Positions 34,292 to 49,485 of a DNA stretch of 64,000 nucleotides are shown piece by piece (the first letter of the stretch is position 1; every line of letters starts with the position of its first letter). Source of the DNA: Artemisia argyi (lineage: Eukaryota; Streptophyta; Magnoliopsida; Asterales; Asteraceae); contig CM060692.1 of the NCBI GenBank assembly GCA_030686995.1, positions 17,465,465-17,529,464 of the forward strand, read 5' to 3'. The position numbers and the translations under genes were made by a program. The notes beneath the pieces were generated by a model that saw only the letters and a list, made by a program, of their open reading frames with translations, ran no database searches and was not told the origin of the DNA.

Positions 34292-34430
34292 AAATTCTAG
34301 CGAATTTTATTGCAAAATACTTTCAAGTACCCCCATTTTGGCCCAAAATTTTCAAAAATTTTTCACTTTATTTCAAAATTTTTGTGGTAATCAGTCCGCC
34401 GTGTCTAAACGACAAAAGGGATTGGCTAGT

Positions 34431-34763
34431 CCAGGAGCAAACGGCTCTTGGTAAAGACATCTCAAATCCGTTTATGGCTTGCAATTTGCCCAAAATTGTA
34501 TGGTTCCTCAACTCCCCAAAAACAAATGAGTTGGCTAGCCCGCAAGATTATGGCTTGTGGTAAAGGCCGTGGAAAATCCATAATTGGTAATCAGCTCACC
34601 AAGATGTTGACTATTCCATCAAGAGCTGGCTAGTCCAGGAGCAAACGGCTCTTGGTAAAGACTAATCAAATCCGTTGACAGCTGGTGGTTTGCTCAAAAT
34701 CACACGGTTATCAGGTGTGCCACAGTTCTTACACCTGGCTACTCCAGAAGTGATGGCTTTTGG
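34431..34763 (+). repeat. Four tandem stem-loop units upstream of the B1 polypurine tract
   Basis: Units start at 34431, 34540, 34635 and 34744. Stems: CCAGGAGC/GCTCTTGG (units 1 and 3), CCGCAAG/CTTGTGG (unit 2), CCAGAAG/CTTTTGG (unit 4), with loops of 5-7 bases. Every unit is preceded by a GGCTAG/GGCTAC word and followed by TAAAG and then AAATCCRTT or AAATCCATA. The sequences differ between units but pairing is kept. B2 has the same four at 43773, 43882, 43977 and 44086. Confidence 0.75.
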
Positions 34764-34821
34764 TAAAGAGTTTAAAATCCATTAAGTTTTCAAAACAGTT
34801 ATTGCTAGGGACTAGCAATAG

Positions 34822-34836
34822 TTTAGTGTGGGGGAT
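34822..34836 (+). other. B1 polypurine tract
   Basis: AGTGTGGGGG at 34825-34834, ending two bases before LTR2. It defines the plus-strand primer site. Confidence 0.7.
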
Positions 34837-37146
34837 TGATGAGTATGCAAATACTCATCATTTCACCACCAATTTTGATATGAAAAATACAAAAAATGGG
34901 CAAAAACTATATAGATATCCTTGGTTTCGTGTTTTTATGTATCTCAGGTACAAAGGGATTGAATTCTGGGCGAAATCATGCAATTTTTGAGCGAAAGCAT
35001 GCAGTTTTGCGCGACTCGGCAACGAGCGGTATATACTGTGATATTAAGGCCAACCCGAATAGATTTTTGGAAAAAGAATGGAAAAATGACATAACCAAGC
35101 ACGAGGTTGGAAAGAGCACAAAAATTACGAGACCAATGAAATTTTACTTGAAGCATCGAGGCCGATATTAAGCTTATTTATTTCAAGGATCAATGAATTC
35201 AATATATAGAAGATAAGGATTGAAAATGAAGGCCAGGGGTGTCAAGTGATAATTCACATCAAACTTCTAATTAAATCAAGTTTCTAGAAGCATGGGTCCC
35301 ACCACCATGTGATATGTGAATTGAAAATAACAAACTATTTGTCCCTTTTGGTATTTGATCGACCAAGAAAACAAGAATAAAACAAGAATCTTTGGTAGGC
35401 CCCACCATTTGCTCCAATATGAATTTACATGAAAGACTTTTGTGTTCACTTTTGTGTCAGGGAGGAATGTTCCAAGAATAAGAAGAAAGAAAAGTGATTT
35501 ACTTTTCTTGGACATGTGCGACAAATTCATGCATTTTTATTATCTCTTGGTCGGGAGAAGATACGGAAAAGACAGTGACTATGTAATTTCTTGGTCGCAA
35601 CGTTTGGGCTTATGAGTTAATGTGATATTATTTGGAAGTGCTCTTTTGTAGTGTATGGAGGGACTAAACATGTAATATTTGGGTCTATAAAAACCCACCT
35701 CCCACACCTTATTTAAGACGTTCTTTTCTCTGGAAGTTTTTAGTTTTCTCTAGTTTATGTTAAGCTTTATTTTAAGTTGTACTCTTTGAATTATTGTTTT
35801 AAGCTTTATAAAAGTATTATCTTGTTTAAATTTTATATACTTGCAATCTAACTTTCTTTCATCTAATTTTTCTTTATTTCTTCATTAAAGCTTCCAAGTT
35901 TACAAAATATTTATAAAAAGGAATGTGAAATAAAGAGTTTCTTATGATGGTGTAGTTGTAAAATATTGTTTTACATATGGTCACACACACTCTTATTCAC
36001 ATCTTTCTTCTTATAAATATATTGTCTTAGTTATTTAAATTCTCATTTCGCTTGTTTTAAATTTTTTATCTTTTGAAATCTTTGACCTTAATACCCGAAT
36101 TAGTTTACTTTTTGTAAACATATTTCCTTGAGAAAGTTGGTGACTAAGACTTGTTCTATTACAATTAGTTTGTCTTTTTATTTTTCATTACTTTCGTTTA
36201 GCAATTATTCTAGTTTTAATCCTAGTCCGATCCATTCTAGCTTTAATCCTAGTCCGATCTACTCTAGTTTAAATACTGGTCCGATCTATTCTAGTGTTAA
36301 CGCTAGTCCAATCTATTCTAGTTTTAATACTAGTCCTAATATTTTAGCTTTATATATTATTGTTTATTTATTGTCAATTTTAGCGTAATAATTATTATAC
36401 TAACCCTAACAAAGCACCTATTTATCGTTGTTTTCTTATCTTTCGCAGCCTAAGGGGCGGAGCTTAAGGGTTTTGTAAGCTTGTTTTCCGTTTTGTTAGC
36501 TTAAAGTTACTGTGATATTAACTAGATTCGTTAATATCACTATAGCGTAAACATTAAACCTATTGATTTTAATAATTAACATTCAGTTGTAGTTTTGTCT
36601 AAAAAGTTTTAGAATTATTTAAGTAGTTTTAGTATTTATTAAAAATTGAATTAGCGTAAAACAAGTCTTTAAATTGTAGTAATTAGAATTTTAATCTTAT
36701 AATTAATTTTTCTTAAAAACCTTCTTTTGCCATTTAGTACGTAGGAAAATATTTTTATAGATCCAATTGTGTTTAGCATTCACTTTCTCTTTCGCGCATT
36801 TATACGTTTTTTTTTAGTTTCTTATACGTTTTTTTTTTAGTTTCTTATACATTTTTTTTTAGTTTCTTATACTTTTCTTTTGTTGCTTTATGTTTCTGAT
36901 TCACAAACCAACTCTCATACCCAATCCTTACAAGCACTTTAATTCCGAGTCTTAACCGACATTTTCCATTCACACCTCGTTGGGACACGACCCGGGTGAT
37001 CACTTGCCCGGTATCACATATATATATATATATATATATAGTATTCACGGGTTTCTGCACGTCGGTCTTTTTACAAAGGTTGACTAGTCAAAATTCCATG
37101 CATACTTTGTATGTATTTATTTGATACCTGTTCTACAGACGTATCA
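34837..37146 (+). repeat. Array B LTR2 (shared middle LTR)
   Basis: 2310 bp. It is the 3' LTR of B1 (polypurine tract on its left) and the 5' LTR of B2 (primer site on its right). It has the terminal inverted repeat (34837-34860), TATA box (35686), 30-bp repeats, and a short TA run (37018-37040). It contains the 268 bp missing from LTR1 (about 36366-36633). Confidence 0.93.
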
Positions 37147-37151
37147 ATTTT

Positions 37152-37206
37152 TGGCGCCGCTGCCGGGGAGGTTGTGATGCGACAATATCGTTAAGGTTTT
37201 AACGAT
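37152..37206 (+). other. B2 primer-binding site and leader stem-loop
   Basis: tRNA-Asp-type primer site at 37152-37169, then the ATCGTTAA/TTAACGAT stem-loop at 37187-37206, as in B1. Confidence 0.8.
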
Positions 37207-37669
37207 TAGTGACTTGTAGATCCTTCGTCAAGAAGTTATCGCTTTCATAAAATATAAAACGCAAAAATATTTTCCTTTTTCTTTATGTATATATATATAT
37301 GTAAAGTATAAAAACCCAAAAATATTTTTCGTTTCCTTGATAATAAATACATAAAATATTACCACCGCAAACCAAGGCAGAACACCTACCAACTGGGGGT
37401 GTGAACATAATAAGTTCCAAAACCAAAGATTAAAACTTGCTATTGTATCCTTATGAGTGGTGTACCTTTTTCAAAGAAGCCATTCATTTGTGATCATTGG
37501 TTTAAGTTCAACTTGTCTTTTTGAGTTGGTCTGTTTTAATTGAGTTGTTCTCGTTCGTGTACGTCTAAACCCTTTACTTGAACTCGTAAAAATTCCTCGA
37601 AGACGTACCCGAAGATTATCAGAAATAGTCGGGTCTGAGATCCGTGCTGTTTCCACTCCAGCTGTCACC
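37207..37669 (+). other. B2 leader
   Basis: Non-coding leader nearly identical to that of B1, with the same ATG-less open stretch before gag. Confidence 0.7.
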
Positions 37670-40600
37670 ATGGCGGAAGACCGCCCCATGTGTGAGCTTC
37701 TCCAGGCCCCCATTGAGGGTTATGGAGATGCTATTGTAGTTCCATCCATCGTGGCTGACAATTTTGAGCTCAAAACTGGGTTACTTAATCTTGTAACCTC
37801 AAGTCAGTTCTACGGTTTTGAGAGGGACGACCCTCATGCTCACATTCGATGGTTCAACAAAATAACGTCAACCATCAAGTACAAAAATGTCCCATCTGAA
37901 GCAATCAAGCTTCTTCTCTTCCCATTCTCCCTCGAGGGACAAGCCCGGATTTGGCTTGAAAAACAACCCCCTCGCTCTATTGAGACATGGGAGGATTTGG
38001 TAAAAAAGTTTGTGAATGAATTCTTCCCACCTTCTAAGACCACGAGTCTTAAAAACGAAATCACCAAATTCACTCAAAAATATGATGAATCATTTGGTGA
38101 AGCGTGGGATCGTTTTAAAGAATTACTTCGTAAGTGTCCGCATCATGGTTTCTCCGAGTTGATGCAACTCGATACTTTCTACAATGGTGTGAGCCAAGCT
38201 GATCAGGATTCTCTCAATGCCTCCGCGGGAGGTAATTTTCTGAGTAGAACCACCAAAGAAGCTTTAGCAATCATCGAGAACAAGTCCAAGGTCCGCTCTA
38301 CACGAAGCAAACCGGTTGTTTCCCAAGTGAGTACTGGTCCTTCTACTTCATCTTCCATGAGTCAATCTAGCACCGATGCTAAGATTGACAAGCTTACTGA
38401 AGCTGTTCAAGCTTTGGTTCTCTCCAAACAAAAGAAAGTTGCTTTTTCACAACACCCTCCACCTGCTGAAGTTAAAAAACTGGAAGTCTGTGTAACTTGT
38501 GGTGGGCCGCATGCTTACTACAATTGCACAGCTACTGATGGTTCTCCATATGAAGCTCATGCTATAGTCGGGTCCTCCAATCAAGGAGGTAACCAATACC
38601 GTCCTCAAATGGACCAGAGCTATCGTCCTAACCACTACCCTGGGCCGCCTGGTTTTAATCAAAATCAAAATGTTCAAAACCGTAACCAAAGCCAAAATCG
38701 AATGAACCAAGGTTATCAAAATCAAGGGAATTTCAATCAAGGTCAAGGTTTCCAAAATCAAAATCAAAATTTTCAAAATCAAGGAAACTTTAACCGAAAC
38801 CAAGGTCAAGGTAATTTCTACCAAGGGTATTTTCATGGAAACAACAACCAAAATCAAGGAAATTTCCAAAATCAAGGAAATTTCAACCAAGGTCCTAACC
38901 AAAACAATCGTGCTCAAAATTTTAATAATCAACCTCAAGCAATTGTTCCAACTGGGCCTTCATTTGACGAATTGTTAAAACAATTCATGAAATCCCAAGA
39001 AGAGATGAACAAGTTGTTGGTTAGCCAGATTTCTGAAATCAAGAAGTCTTTAAATGATCGACCCTCGGGCTCAGGAACACTTCCGAGCAACACGATCGCT
39101 TACCCGAGGGGCGATGCTAAGGCGATCACTACTAGAAGTGGTTTTTCATATGATGTACCCGCGATTCCTGCTACCTCTTCTTCCTCTCCTCCAAAGGTAG
39201 TGGAACATGAACCTGAGGTGACAATGGACAAGGTGCAATCTCCTAGCTCACGAAGTACCGCACACGTCCAACCTCAGGTTATTCCAGAAACCAGATGCAA
39301 ACCTGGAGTTGTCTTTGAACCACCTGAAACTCCAGTGGACAACCCTAAATCCAAAACTTCTATTCCTTACCCATCACGTCTCAATGAACAAAAGCTCCGC
39401 GAAAAAGCTAGTCACCAAATGGATAAATTTTTCCAAATCTTTCAAGATTTGCATTTTGACATTAGCTTCACGGATGCTATTCTCTTGATGCCCAAGTTTG
39501 CATCAACAATCAAAAATCTGTTAAGTAATAAGGAAAAACTCTTTGAAATGGCTAGAACTCCTTTGAATGAGAATTGCTCAGCAGTTCTTTTGAAAAAGCT
39601 TCCCAAAAAGCTTGGAGACCCCGGAAAGTTTCTCATTCCTTGTATTTTTCCGGGTATGGTTGAATGCTTCGCCTTGGCCGATCTAGGTGCTAGCATTAAC
39701 CTGATGCCATATTCTGTGTGGAAGAAACTATCTCTTCCCGAACTTACTCCCACGTGCATGACCTTAGAGCTTGCCGATCGTTCGATTTCTCGTCCTCTTG
39801 GCATAGCCGAGGACGTATTCGTTAAATTGGGAAAGTTCCATTTTCCAGCAGATTTTGTGATTGTTGACTTTGACGCCGATTCAAGGGTCCCTCTCATTCT
39901 TGGAAGGGGATTCCTTAGAACTGGGCGTGCTCTCATCGATGTATTTGAGCAAGAGATCACATTGCGTGTTGGATCTGAAGTAATCACCTTCAACCTCGAT
40001 CAAACATCGAGGTACTCCTCTAATTATGACTCTGAATCGGTAAACCGAATAGATGTCATCGATGTTGCTGCTGATGAGTACGCTCAAGAGGTTTTAGGTT
40101 TCAATGATAATTCTTCGAGTGAAAACTTCACTCCATCTTCTCGTCCCATCATTGCCAATTCTTCTCCTTCCCTCACTCCGTTTGAGGGAAGTGACTTCAT
40201 CTTAGAAGAGATTGAGACCTTTCTCAAAAGTGATTCGATTCCCGATGGAATCGATAACCAAGAGATTGACCCCGAGAAGGATATTCTTCTCCTTGAGAAA
40301 TTGTTAAACGAAGATCCTTCTCCTCTTCCTCTTCTACCACAACAACTTCATAATCAGGAAATCAAATATGTTGAGAAAACTGATGATTTTCCTGAGGTCG
40401 AACTTAAGGACTTGCCGCCTCATCTTGAATATGCATTTTTGGAGGGTGATGATAAATTCCCCGTCATAATTGCTAAAGATTTAAGTGTTGATGAAAAGGC
40501 AGCTCTAATAAAGGTTTTGAAGTCACATAAACAAGCAATTGCTTGGCGACTCTCCGACATCAAGGGCATTGACCCCGAATTTTGTACCCACAAAATTTTA

Positions 40601-43345
40601 ATGGAGGATGACTTCAAACCAGCAGTCCAACAACAAAGAAGGGTGAATCCAAAAATTCATGAGGTCTTAAAACAAGAAGTTTTAAAACTCCTTGATGCCG
40701 GATTGATTTACCCTATCTCGGACAGTCCTTGGGTTAGTCCCATACATTGTGTTCCAAAAAAGGGTGGCATTACTGTTGTCACTAACGAAGAAAATGAGTT
40801 GATCCCAACTCGATTGGTTACGGGTTGGCGTGTCTGCATTGACTATCGCAAGTTAAATGACGCCACCCGCAAAGACCATTTTCCTCTGCCCTTTATGGAT
40901 CAGATGCTCGAGAGATTAGCGGGAAATGAGTACTATTGCTTCCTCGATGGTTTCTCGGGTTACTTTCAGATTCCCATTGATCCACAAGATCAAGAAAAGA
41001 CCACTTTCACGTGCCCCTATGGAACTTTTGCATATAAGCGTATGCCATTTGGTTTGTGTAATGCTCCAGGCACGTTTCAAAGATGTATGATGGCCATATT
41101 TTCTGACATGATCGGGAAAACTATGGAGGTCTTTATGGACGATTTTTCGGTCATTGGGGATTCGTTCCAATCATGTCTCTCCCATTTAGACAACATGCTC
41201 AAACGTTGTGAAGACACAAAGTTATGTCTAAATTGGGAGAAGAGTCACTTTATGGTCAAAGAGGGCATTGTCCTCGGCCATAAAATTTCAAAGAACGGGA
41301 TTGAGGTTGACAAAGCCAAAGTGGATGTCATCGCAAAATTACCTCATCCCACTACCGTCAAAGGTGTTAGGAGCTTTTTGGGTCATGCCGGTTTCTATCG
41401 TAGGTTTATTCAAGATTTTTCTAAAATCGCCCGACCTATGACCCATCTCCTCGAAAAGGATGCTCCTTTTATCTTCTCACCCGAGTGCATCGAAGCTTTT
41501 GAAACTTTGAAGAAAAAGCTTACTGAGGCACCGATTCTTGTTGCCCCCGATTGGGATTTGCCCTTTGAACTCATGTGTGATGCTAGTGATTATGCTATTG
41601 GGGCAGTCTTGGGGCAACGCAAATCAAAACACTTTCAGCCTATACACTATGCTAGCAAAACAATGATCGAGGCTCAAAATCATTACACCACCACTGAAAA
41701 AGAATTATTAGCAGTGGTGTATGCCTTTGAAAAGTTTCGGCCATACTTGATATTGACCAAGTGCATAGTGTATACGGATCACTCGGCTTTGAAGTACCTC
41801 TTTGCAAAACAAGATGCAAAGCCGAGACTACTCCGTTGGGTTCTCCTCCTACAAGAGTTTGATATCATTATTCGTGATAAAAAAGGAGCTGAGAACCTAG
41901 CTGCTGATCATCTCTCCCGTTTGGAAAACCCCCATCAAGATGTCTTTGAAAAGAAGGAAATTAATGAAACCTTCCCTCTCGAGACACTCAATGCGGTTGC
42001 CTTTCGTGGAGATTCTATTACCCCATGGTTTGCTGATTTCGCAAACTATCATGCGGGTAATTTTGTGGTGAAAGGGATGTCGTCCCAACAAAAGAACAAG
42101 TTCTTTAAGGATGTCAAACATTATTTCTGGGATGACCCCTACCTTTTCAAAATTTGTGCGGATCAAGTCATCCGGCGGTGTGTTTATGGTCAAGAAGCCA
42201 CTGAAATTCTCAAGGCTTGCCATGCTGTTCCCACGGGGGGCCACCATAATCCAAACTACACCGCCAAAAAGGTGTTTGATTCCGGCTTTTATTGGCCCAC
42301 AATCTATAAGGATGCCCAAGAATTGGTCAAGTCCTGTGACGCTTGTCAACGTCACGGGAATATTTCACAAAAGAATGAAATGCCTCAAAATGCAATTCAA
42401 GTGTGTGAAATCTTTGACGTGTGGGGCATCGACTTTATGGGGCCATTTCCGTAATCTTATGGAAATAAGTACATACTCGTGGCTGTTGACTATTTGTCAA
42501 AATGGGTTGAAGCAAAAGCTTTACCCACAAATGATGCCCGAGTTGTTGTAAAATTCTTGAAAGCTCTTTTTGCTCGATTCGGAACTCCACGTGCAATAAT
42601 TAGTGATCGTGGTACACATTTCTGCAATGACAAATTCGACAAAGTCATGCAAAAGTACGGTGTAACTCACCGTCTTTCTACTGCGTACCACCCTCAAACG
42701 AGTGGACAAGTAGAAGTTTCCAATCGGGGCATTAAAAGAATTTTAGAAAGAACCGTAGGTGAAAATCGTGCATCGTGGTCGGATAAATTAGATGATGCAC
42801 TTTGGGCTTTCCGTGCGGCTTACAAAACACCCATTGGGTGTACGCCTTACAAAATTGTGTACGGAAAAGCGTGCCATCTTCTGATCGAGTTTGAGCACAA
42901 AGCATATTGGGCTCTCAAGCATGCCAATTTTGACCTCAAAACTGCGGGTGATCATAGAAAAGTTCAACTGAATGAATTAAACGAACTTCGTGATCAAGCT
43001 TATGAGAACTCTTTGATCTATAAAGAAAAGACAAAGAAGATTCATGACTCCAAAATCAAAAACCGTGTTTTTAACGTTGGTGATCGAGTCCTTCTTTTCA
43101 ATTCTAGACTCGAGATCTTCTCGGGAAAGCTCAAAACCCGATGGACTGGTCCATTCACTATCGCTAAAGTTTATCCTTATGGCACTGTCGAATTATCCCA
43201 AAATGACGGTCCATATTTCAAAGTGAATGGACATCGTTTGGAACATTATTTTGGAGAAGACATACCATCCATGGTTGTCCCGGATCTCCAAACTTTCTCC
43301 AGGATAACTGAATTCGGGGATCGAGTCAAGCTAGCGACTCGATGA
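37670..43345 (+). pseudogene. B2 gag-pol polyprotein, near-complete, with one stop and one frameshift
   Basis: A single frame encodes gag, protease, RT, RNase H and integrase. Landmarks by codon: zinc knuckle [13 protein letters not shown] 274-286, protease DLGAS 671-675, RT FMDD 1155-1158, first RNase H Asp 1304, integrase Asp 1588, Asp 1646 and Glu 1682 (a D-x57-D-x35-E triad). Codon 1595 is TAA at 42452-42454 where B1 has TCA, so translation stops seven codons after the first integrase Asp. Beyond it the frame is open. Near 43301 one base is lost relative to B1 and the last residues are replaced ([10 protein letters not shown]). It could make gag, protease, RT and RNase H but no integrase. 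Confidence 0.93.
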
Positions 43346-43634
43346 ACAAAAATAATAGCACAATATGGGTTTTCACCCGTATCTCTGATTTCTTTCTACT
43401 TTCTACCACCCTAGTGTGGGGGAATGGCCAACCCCCCACTAATTTGAAATTGTATATATGTATATAAGTTCAAAAAAAAATGTGTGATTGTATGTACAGA
43501 TAAATAAAGTGAAAAATACAAAACAATATTTCCACAGTTAGCTTCGAATATTATCTTTTTACGTTCATAGGTTCGGCATAATAGCCGGGACTTTGAATAT
43601 TGAGGACAATATTCATTTCTAAGTGTGGGGGGGA
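43321..43634 (+). other. B2 post-pol hairpin set H1-H2-H3
   Basis: Second copy of the set described for B1: H1 43321-43342, H2 43363-43382, G-tract 43413-43422, H3 43595-43614 followed by AAGTGTGGGGGGG. H1 now overlaps the frameshifted end of the ORF. Confidence 0.7.
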
Positions 43635-43772
43635 AATTCTAGCGAATTTTATTGCAAAATACTTTCAAGTACCCCCATTTTGGCCCAAAATTTTCAAAAA
43701 TTTTTCACTTTATTTCAAAATTTTTGTGGTAATCAGTCCGCCGTGTCTAAACGACAAAAGGGATTGGCTAGT

Positions 43773-44105
43773 CCAGGAGCAAACGGCTCTTGGTAAAGAC
43801 ATCTCAAATCCGTTTATGGCTTGCAATTTGCCCAAAATTGTATGGTTCCTCAACTCCCCAAAAATAAATGAGTTGGCTAGCCCGCAAGATTATGGCTTGT
43901 GGTAAAGGCCGTGAAAAATCCATAATTGGTAATCAGCTCACCAAGATGTTGACTATTCCATCAAGAGCTGGCTAGTCCAGGAGCAAACGGCTCTTGGTAA
44001 AGACTAATCAAATCCGTTGACAGCTGGTGGTTTGCTCAAAATTACACGGTTATCAGGTGTGCCACAGTTCTTACACCTGGCTACTCCAGAAGTGATGGCT
44101 TTTGG
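43773..44105 (+). repeat. Four tandem stem-loop units (B2)
   Basis: Units at 43773, 43882, 43977 and 44086, same stems as in B1. Confidence 0.75.
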
Positions 44106-44163
44106 TAAAGAGTTTAAAATCCATTAAGTTTTCAAAACAGTTATTGCTAGGGACTAGCAATAG

Positions 44164-44178
44164 TTTAGTGTGGGGGAT
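44164..44178 (+). other. B2 polypurine tract
   Basis: AGTGTGGGGG at 44167-44176, directly before LTR3. Confidence 0.7.
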
Positions 44179-46573
<2,395 letters not shown>

Positions 46574-48767
46574 AACTCAAAAGTGATAAAAGATTTCCAC
46601 TAGAGTCTCTGTATAGGAAACCTGAAAAAAAATACATACAATCACCCATAGAAACTTCACTTGAGTCTCTGTAGCCGATATAACCAATTAAGAAGAAAGA
46701 AGGATTAAAATTTTGCTTTCATATTATATGTAGACTAACGCTAACATTAGAAGAAAAAAAATCATAATTCAACTTTTGAGTTACTAAACGATAACCATTA
46801 GAGTACCGTTAAGAGTGATAACATGAATAACGGCATAAAAAGAGCTTGGCACCTGATGAAAACTGACGTGTACATAATGAAATAGTATGAAATTCTATCT
46901 ATAAAAATGCTTAGATGAGAATGTTGTTTATGTACCTTTTTTAGATACTATTAGTTAGTTTACATGCATTCCAGTATTCACAATAATGTCAAACAAATTA
47001 GAAAGCATAGTACATTATGCGATTAATGTCAAGAAGTAAACTTACATTGAAAACCTTTGCAACAGGAGGTTGTCAACTTCATCCTGGGACAATGCAAACA
47101 ACGTCATTACCTGTATATCATGTTGTGCCTTGAAGGAAGCCTATAACAAACACATGTGCAACATTAGTTCCCAAAATTTGTTATCCAAAACAATAATAGT
47201 AAATAATTGTCACAATAATTTGCAAATAATCCTAAAATAAACCTATGACATAAGTATTATACCAAACCAATGTTATATGTGCAAATTAAGTCAAAAGTTA
47301 TAATGTGCATGGTGTTAAATCCTAAAACATGCCGACTGTTTATAACACAGGATATCCTAAGTCCACTAAAATTTGGAAACAATTAGATAACTACCTACTT
47401 AAGAACATTAAGCTAAATTGACAAAAAGGTCAGTTTGGACACTTAAATTGAGGATTGAAGGTTCGGGCAAAGGGCATTGAATGGGTTGATCAATATCAAT
47501 AGACTCAGTAGGATGGTGTTGTTAATTTAATGATGAGGCCATCTTACAAATTTGTATAAATACTTTCCATTAAAAACTACAACAGTTTAGAAACATGATA
47601 AGACGGTTATTCTACCACCTAGCATGATGAATTATTAGCAATGTAAACACAAATTAGTTAATCAAACTCACAATCTTAAAGAACAACTAAGCTAAATTTA
47701 CAAACTAACTAACAAATCAAAGAAACAATAATTCATAATGGTAGTTCAAGTTTTAACGTTCCCTCAACGAAGATGAAAAAGAAACCTGATGAATAAGATG
47801 TTTAATACATATAAATATGTTTCTACAGAGATGAAAAAGAAAACCTATTGATTTCTTTAGTTTTATTGAATGAGATTAAGATATGTGTGATGATGAATTC
47901 GTTGGAATAAAAAACCTAGGTTATCAATTGAGTTTATATAATGATTTAAGCCGGTTCTAGTTTAGGTCCTATTAGAATTCTAATTGTAATTGTAATACAA
48001 TATAAAGTTATCATTAAGCTTATTTTAGTTTAATTTCCAAACCTTATCGTAAATGAGAAACGTATCTCCCCAAACATGACAACTTCATATGCAATATTTT
48101 TATCTCAAACAAACCTTTCTTTAAATCTGAACTGATGGACTCCCACAACGGGATAACTGTGTCGTTTCTTTCGTCAAAAGTTGTACTACTCTTTACCTTT
48201 CCATTCTTCCTTCCTTCATCTATTCGCGGACCAGTCCCGGATTACACTTGAATGGTACAATGAACCTACCAGAACATATAGCAACAAAAGCTGTCCAACT
48301 TGTTTAGTGGATTGCACTGTATCACCATATAGCTTGATTTAACGATTAGGATCATATCTTATAAACCTTAATAGATCATGGATCTTTGAGACCAACCTTT
48401 GGTATTGGATGAGTTAATCACATGGATATTTAAGATGTGTGTTTTTTTTACTGGTTATGAGATGAGATGAGAACTTTTCTGACATATGATACTTCCGCTT
48501 TTATTCTAAAATTTACATTTTTGCTTAAAATTATAAAAAATAGCACTTAGGCCCATGTGTATTTTCAGTTTTTTTTACATATGATATAAAAACGTTTTTT
48601 AAAACTTTTTTAGGCAAATTAGTAAATAAATTGATTTAATTATTTTTTGAAATTCAGGAAAAAATTTCAATTTTAAAAAAAAAATATTACTAAATAAGGT
48701 ATGAATTGATTTTTTTAAAATGAAAAATTCCTAATAGAGGTTTTGTTTTATTAGGAAAAAAAGATAA
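46574..48767. other. Host DNA right of array B, no gene recognised
   Basis: AT-rich, no long ORF. On the minus strand 47063-47148 could hold a small exon (reading ASFKAQHDIQ and SQDEVDNLLLQRF) preceded by an AG-ended pyrimidine-rich stretch, but I do not recognise the product and the call is weak. No transposon ends seen. Confidence 0.4.
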
Positions 48768-49409
48768 GTTTTATACCAACTACGAAAAGTATTGAATACA
48801 ACGATTAAAAAGCTAATCTCACATGTTAAAAATATAGATGAGCGCGTTTTATCTAGTTCTTATTTTTCTTTTGACTAAAAGTTACCTATAACATTAAAAA
48901 TAGAATAACAAGCGAAATAACAAAAACATTAAAATAGAATAATAAACAAGTGTCTGTGTTTGTTTGCTAGGCTTGGTGACCACCGTCAATGACAACAACA
49001 TTGAGCTCCTCTTTATCGTTGACCACTTAGTTATATCTCGACTCTTAAGTTAACGATAGCATAAATCATCACTGACTCGTTATGATATGCGAACATGATA
49101 GATCAAATGAACACGATAGATCATGTTACGTATACGCAAAAGAGCTAAACTTTTTTAATTTGTTTATGATTTTTATTCATTGGGAAACATGATTTATCAT
49201 GTTTATTTGAAAGACATCCTATTCATACATAACTTTTAAAAAGGATACATCTATCATGTTCTATCCTAAAAAAAAAAGAAGTTCAATTCCATATTTACCC
49301 AACATTAACATTATAATGTCATATTTATCCAACACACGGTTTAACTACATTTTACATCATGTATTCAAAATTTGTATGTATTTTAAATTCGCTATGTGAA
49401 GAATTATCA

Positions 49410-49410
<1 letters not shown>

Positions 49411-49450
<40 letters not shown>
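49411..49450. repeat. Poly(A) run of 40
   Basis: Forty uninterrupted A residues 35 bp upstream of the F-box start. At the matching place copy 2 has a short A-run and AAT repeat followed by about 170 bp that include the probable TATA region, absent here. Confidence 0.9.
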
Positions 49451-49452
<2 letters not shown>

Positions 49453-49485
49453 TTGTCACAAATCATCACATTCAAAACCTAAGCA

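Noticed and set aside
33970..34836. An env-like gene after pol in B
   Set aside because: No frame of useful length in either copy; the region holds hairpins and repeats.
36366..36633. Reading the 268-bp LTR2/LTR3 segment as a hAT insertion with 8-bp duplication TATTTATT
   Set aside because: It has no terminal inverted repeats and is present in two of three LTRs; deletion from LTR1 is simpler.
48975..49110. A coding exon in the GGCTTGGTGACCACCGTCAA block shared by the two duplicons
   Set aside because: Only short frames that do not agree between copies; the block is conserved simply because of the duplication.
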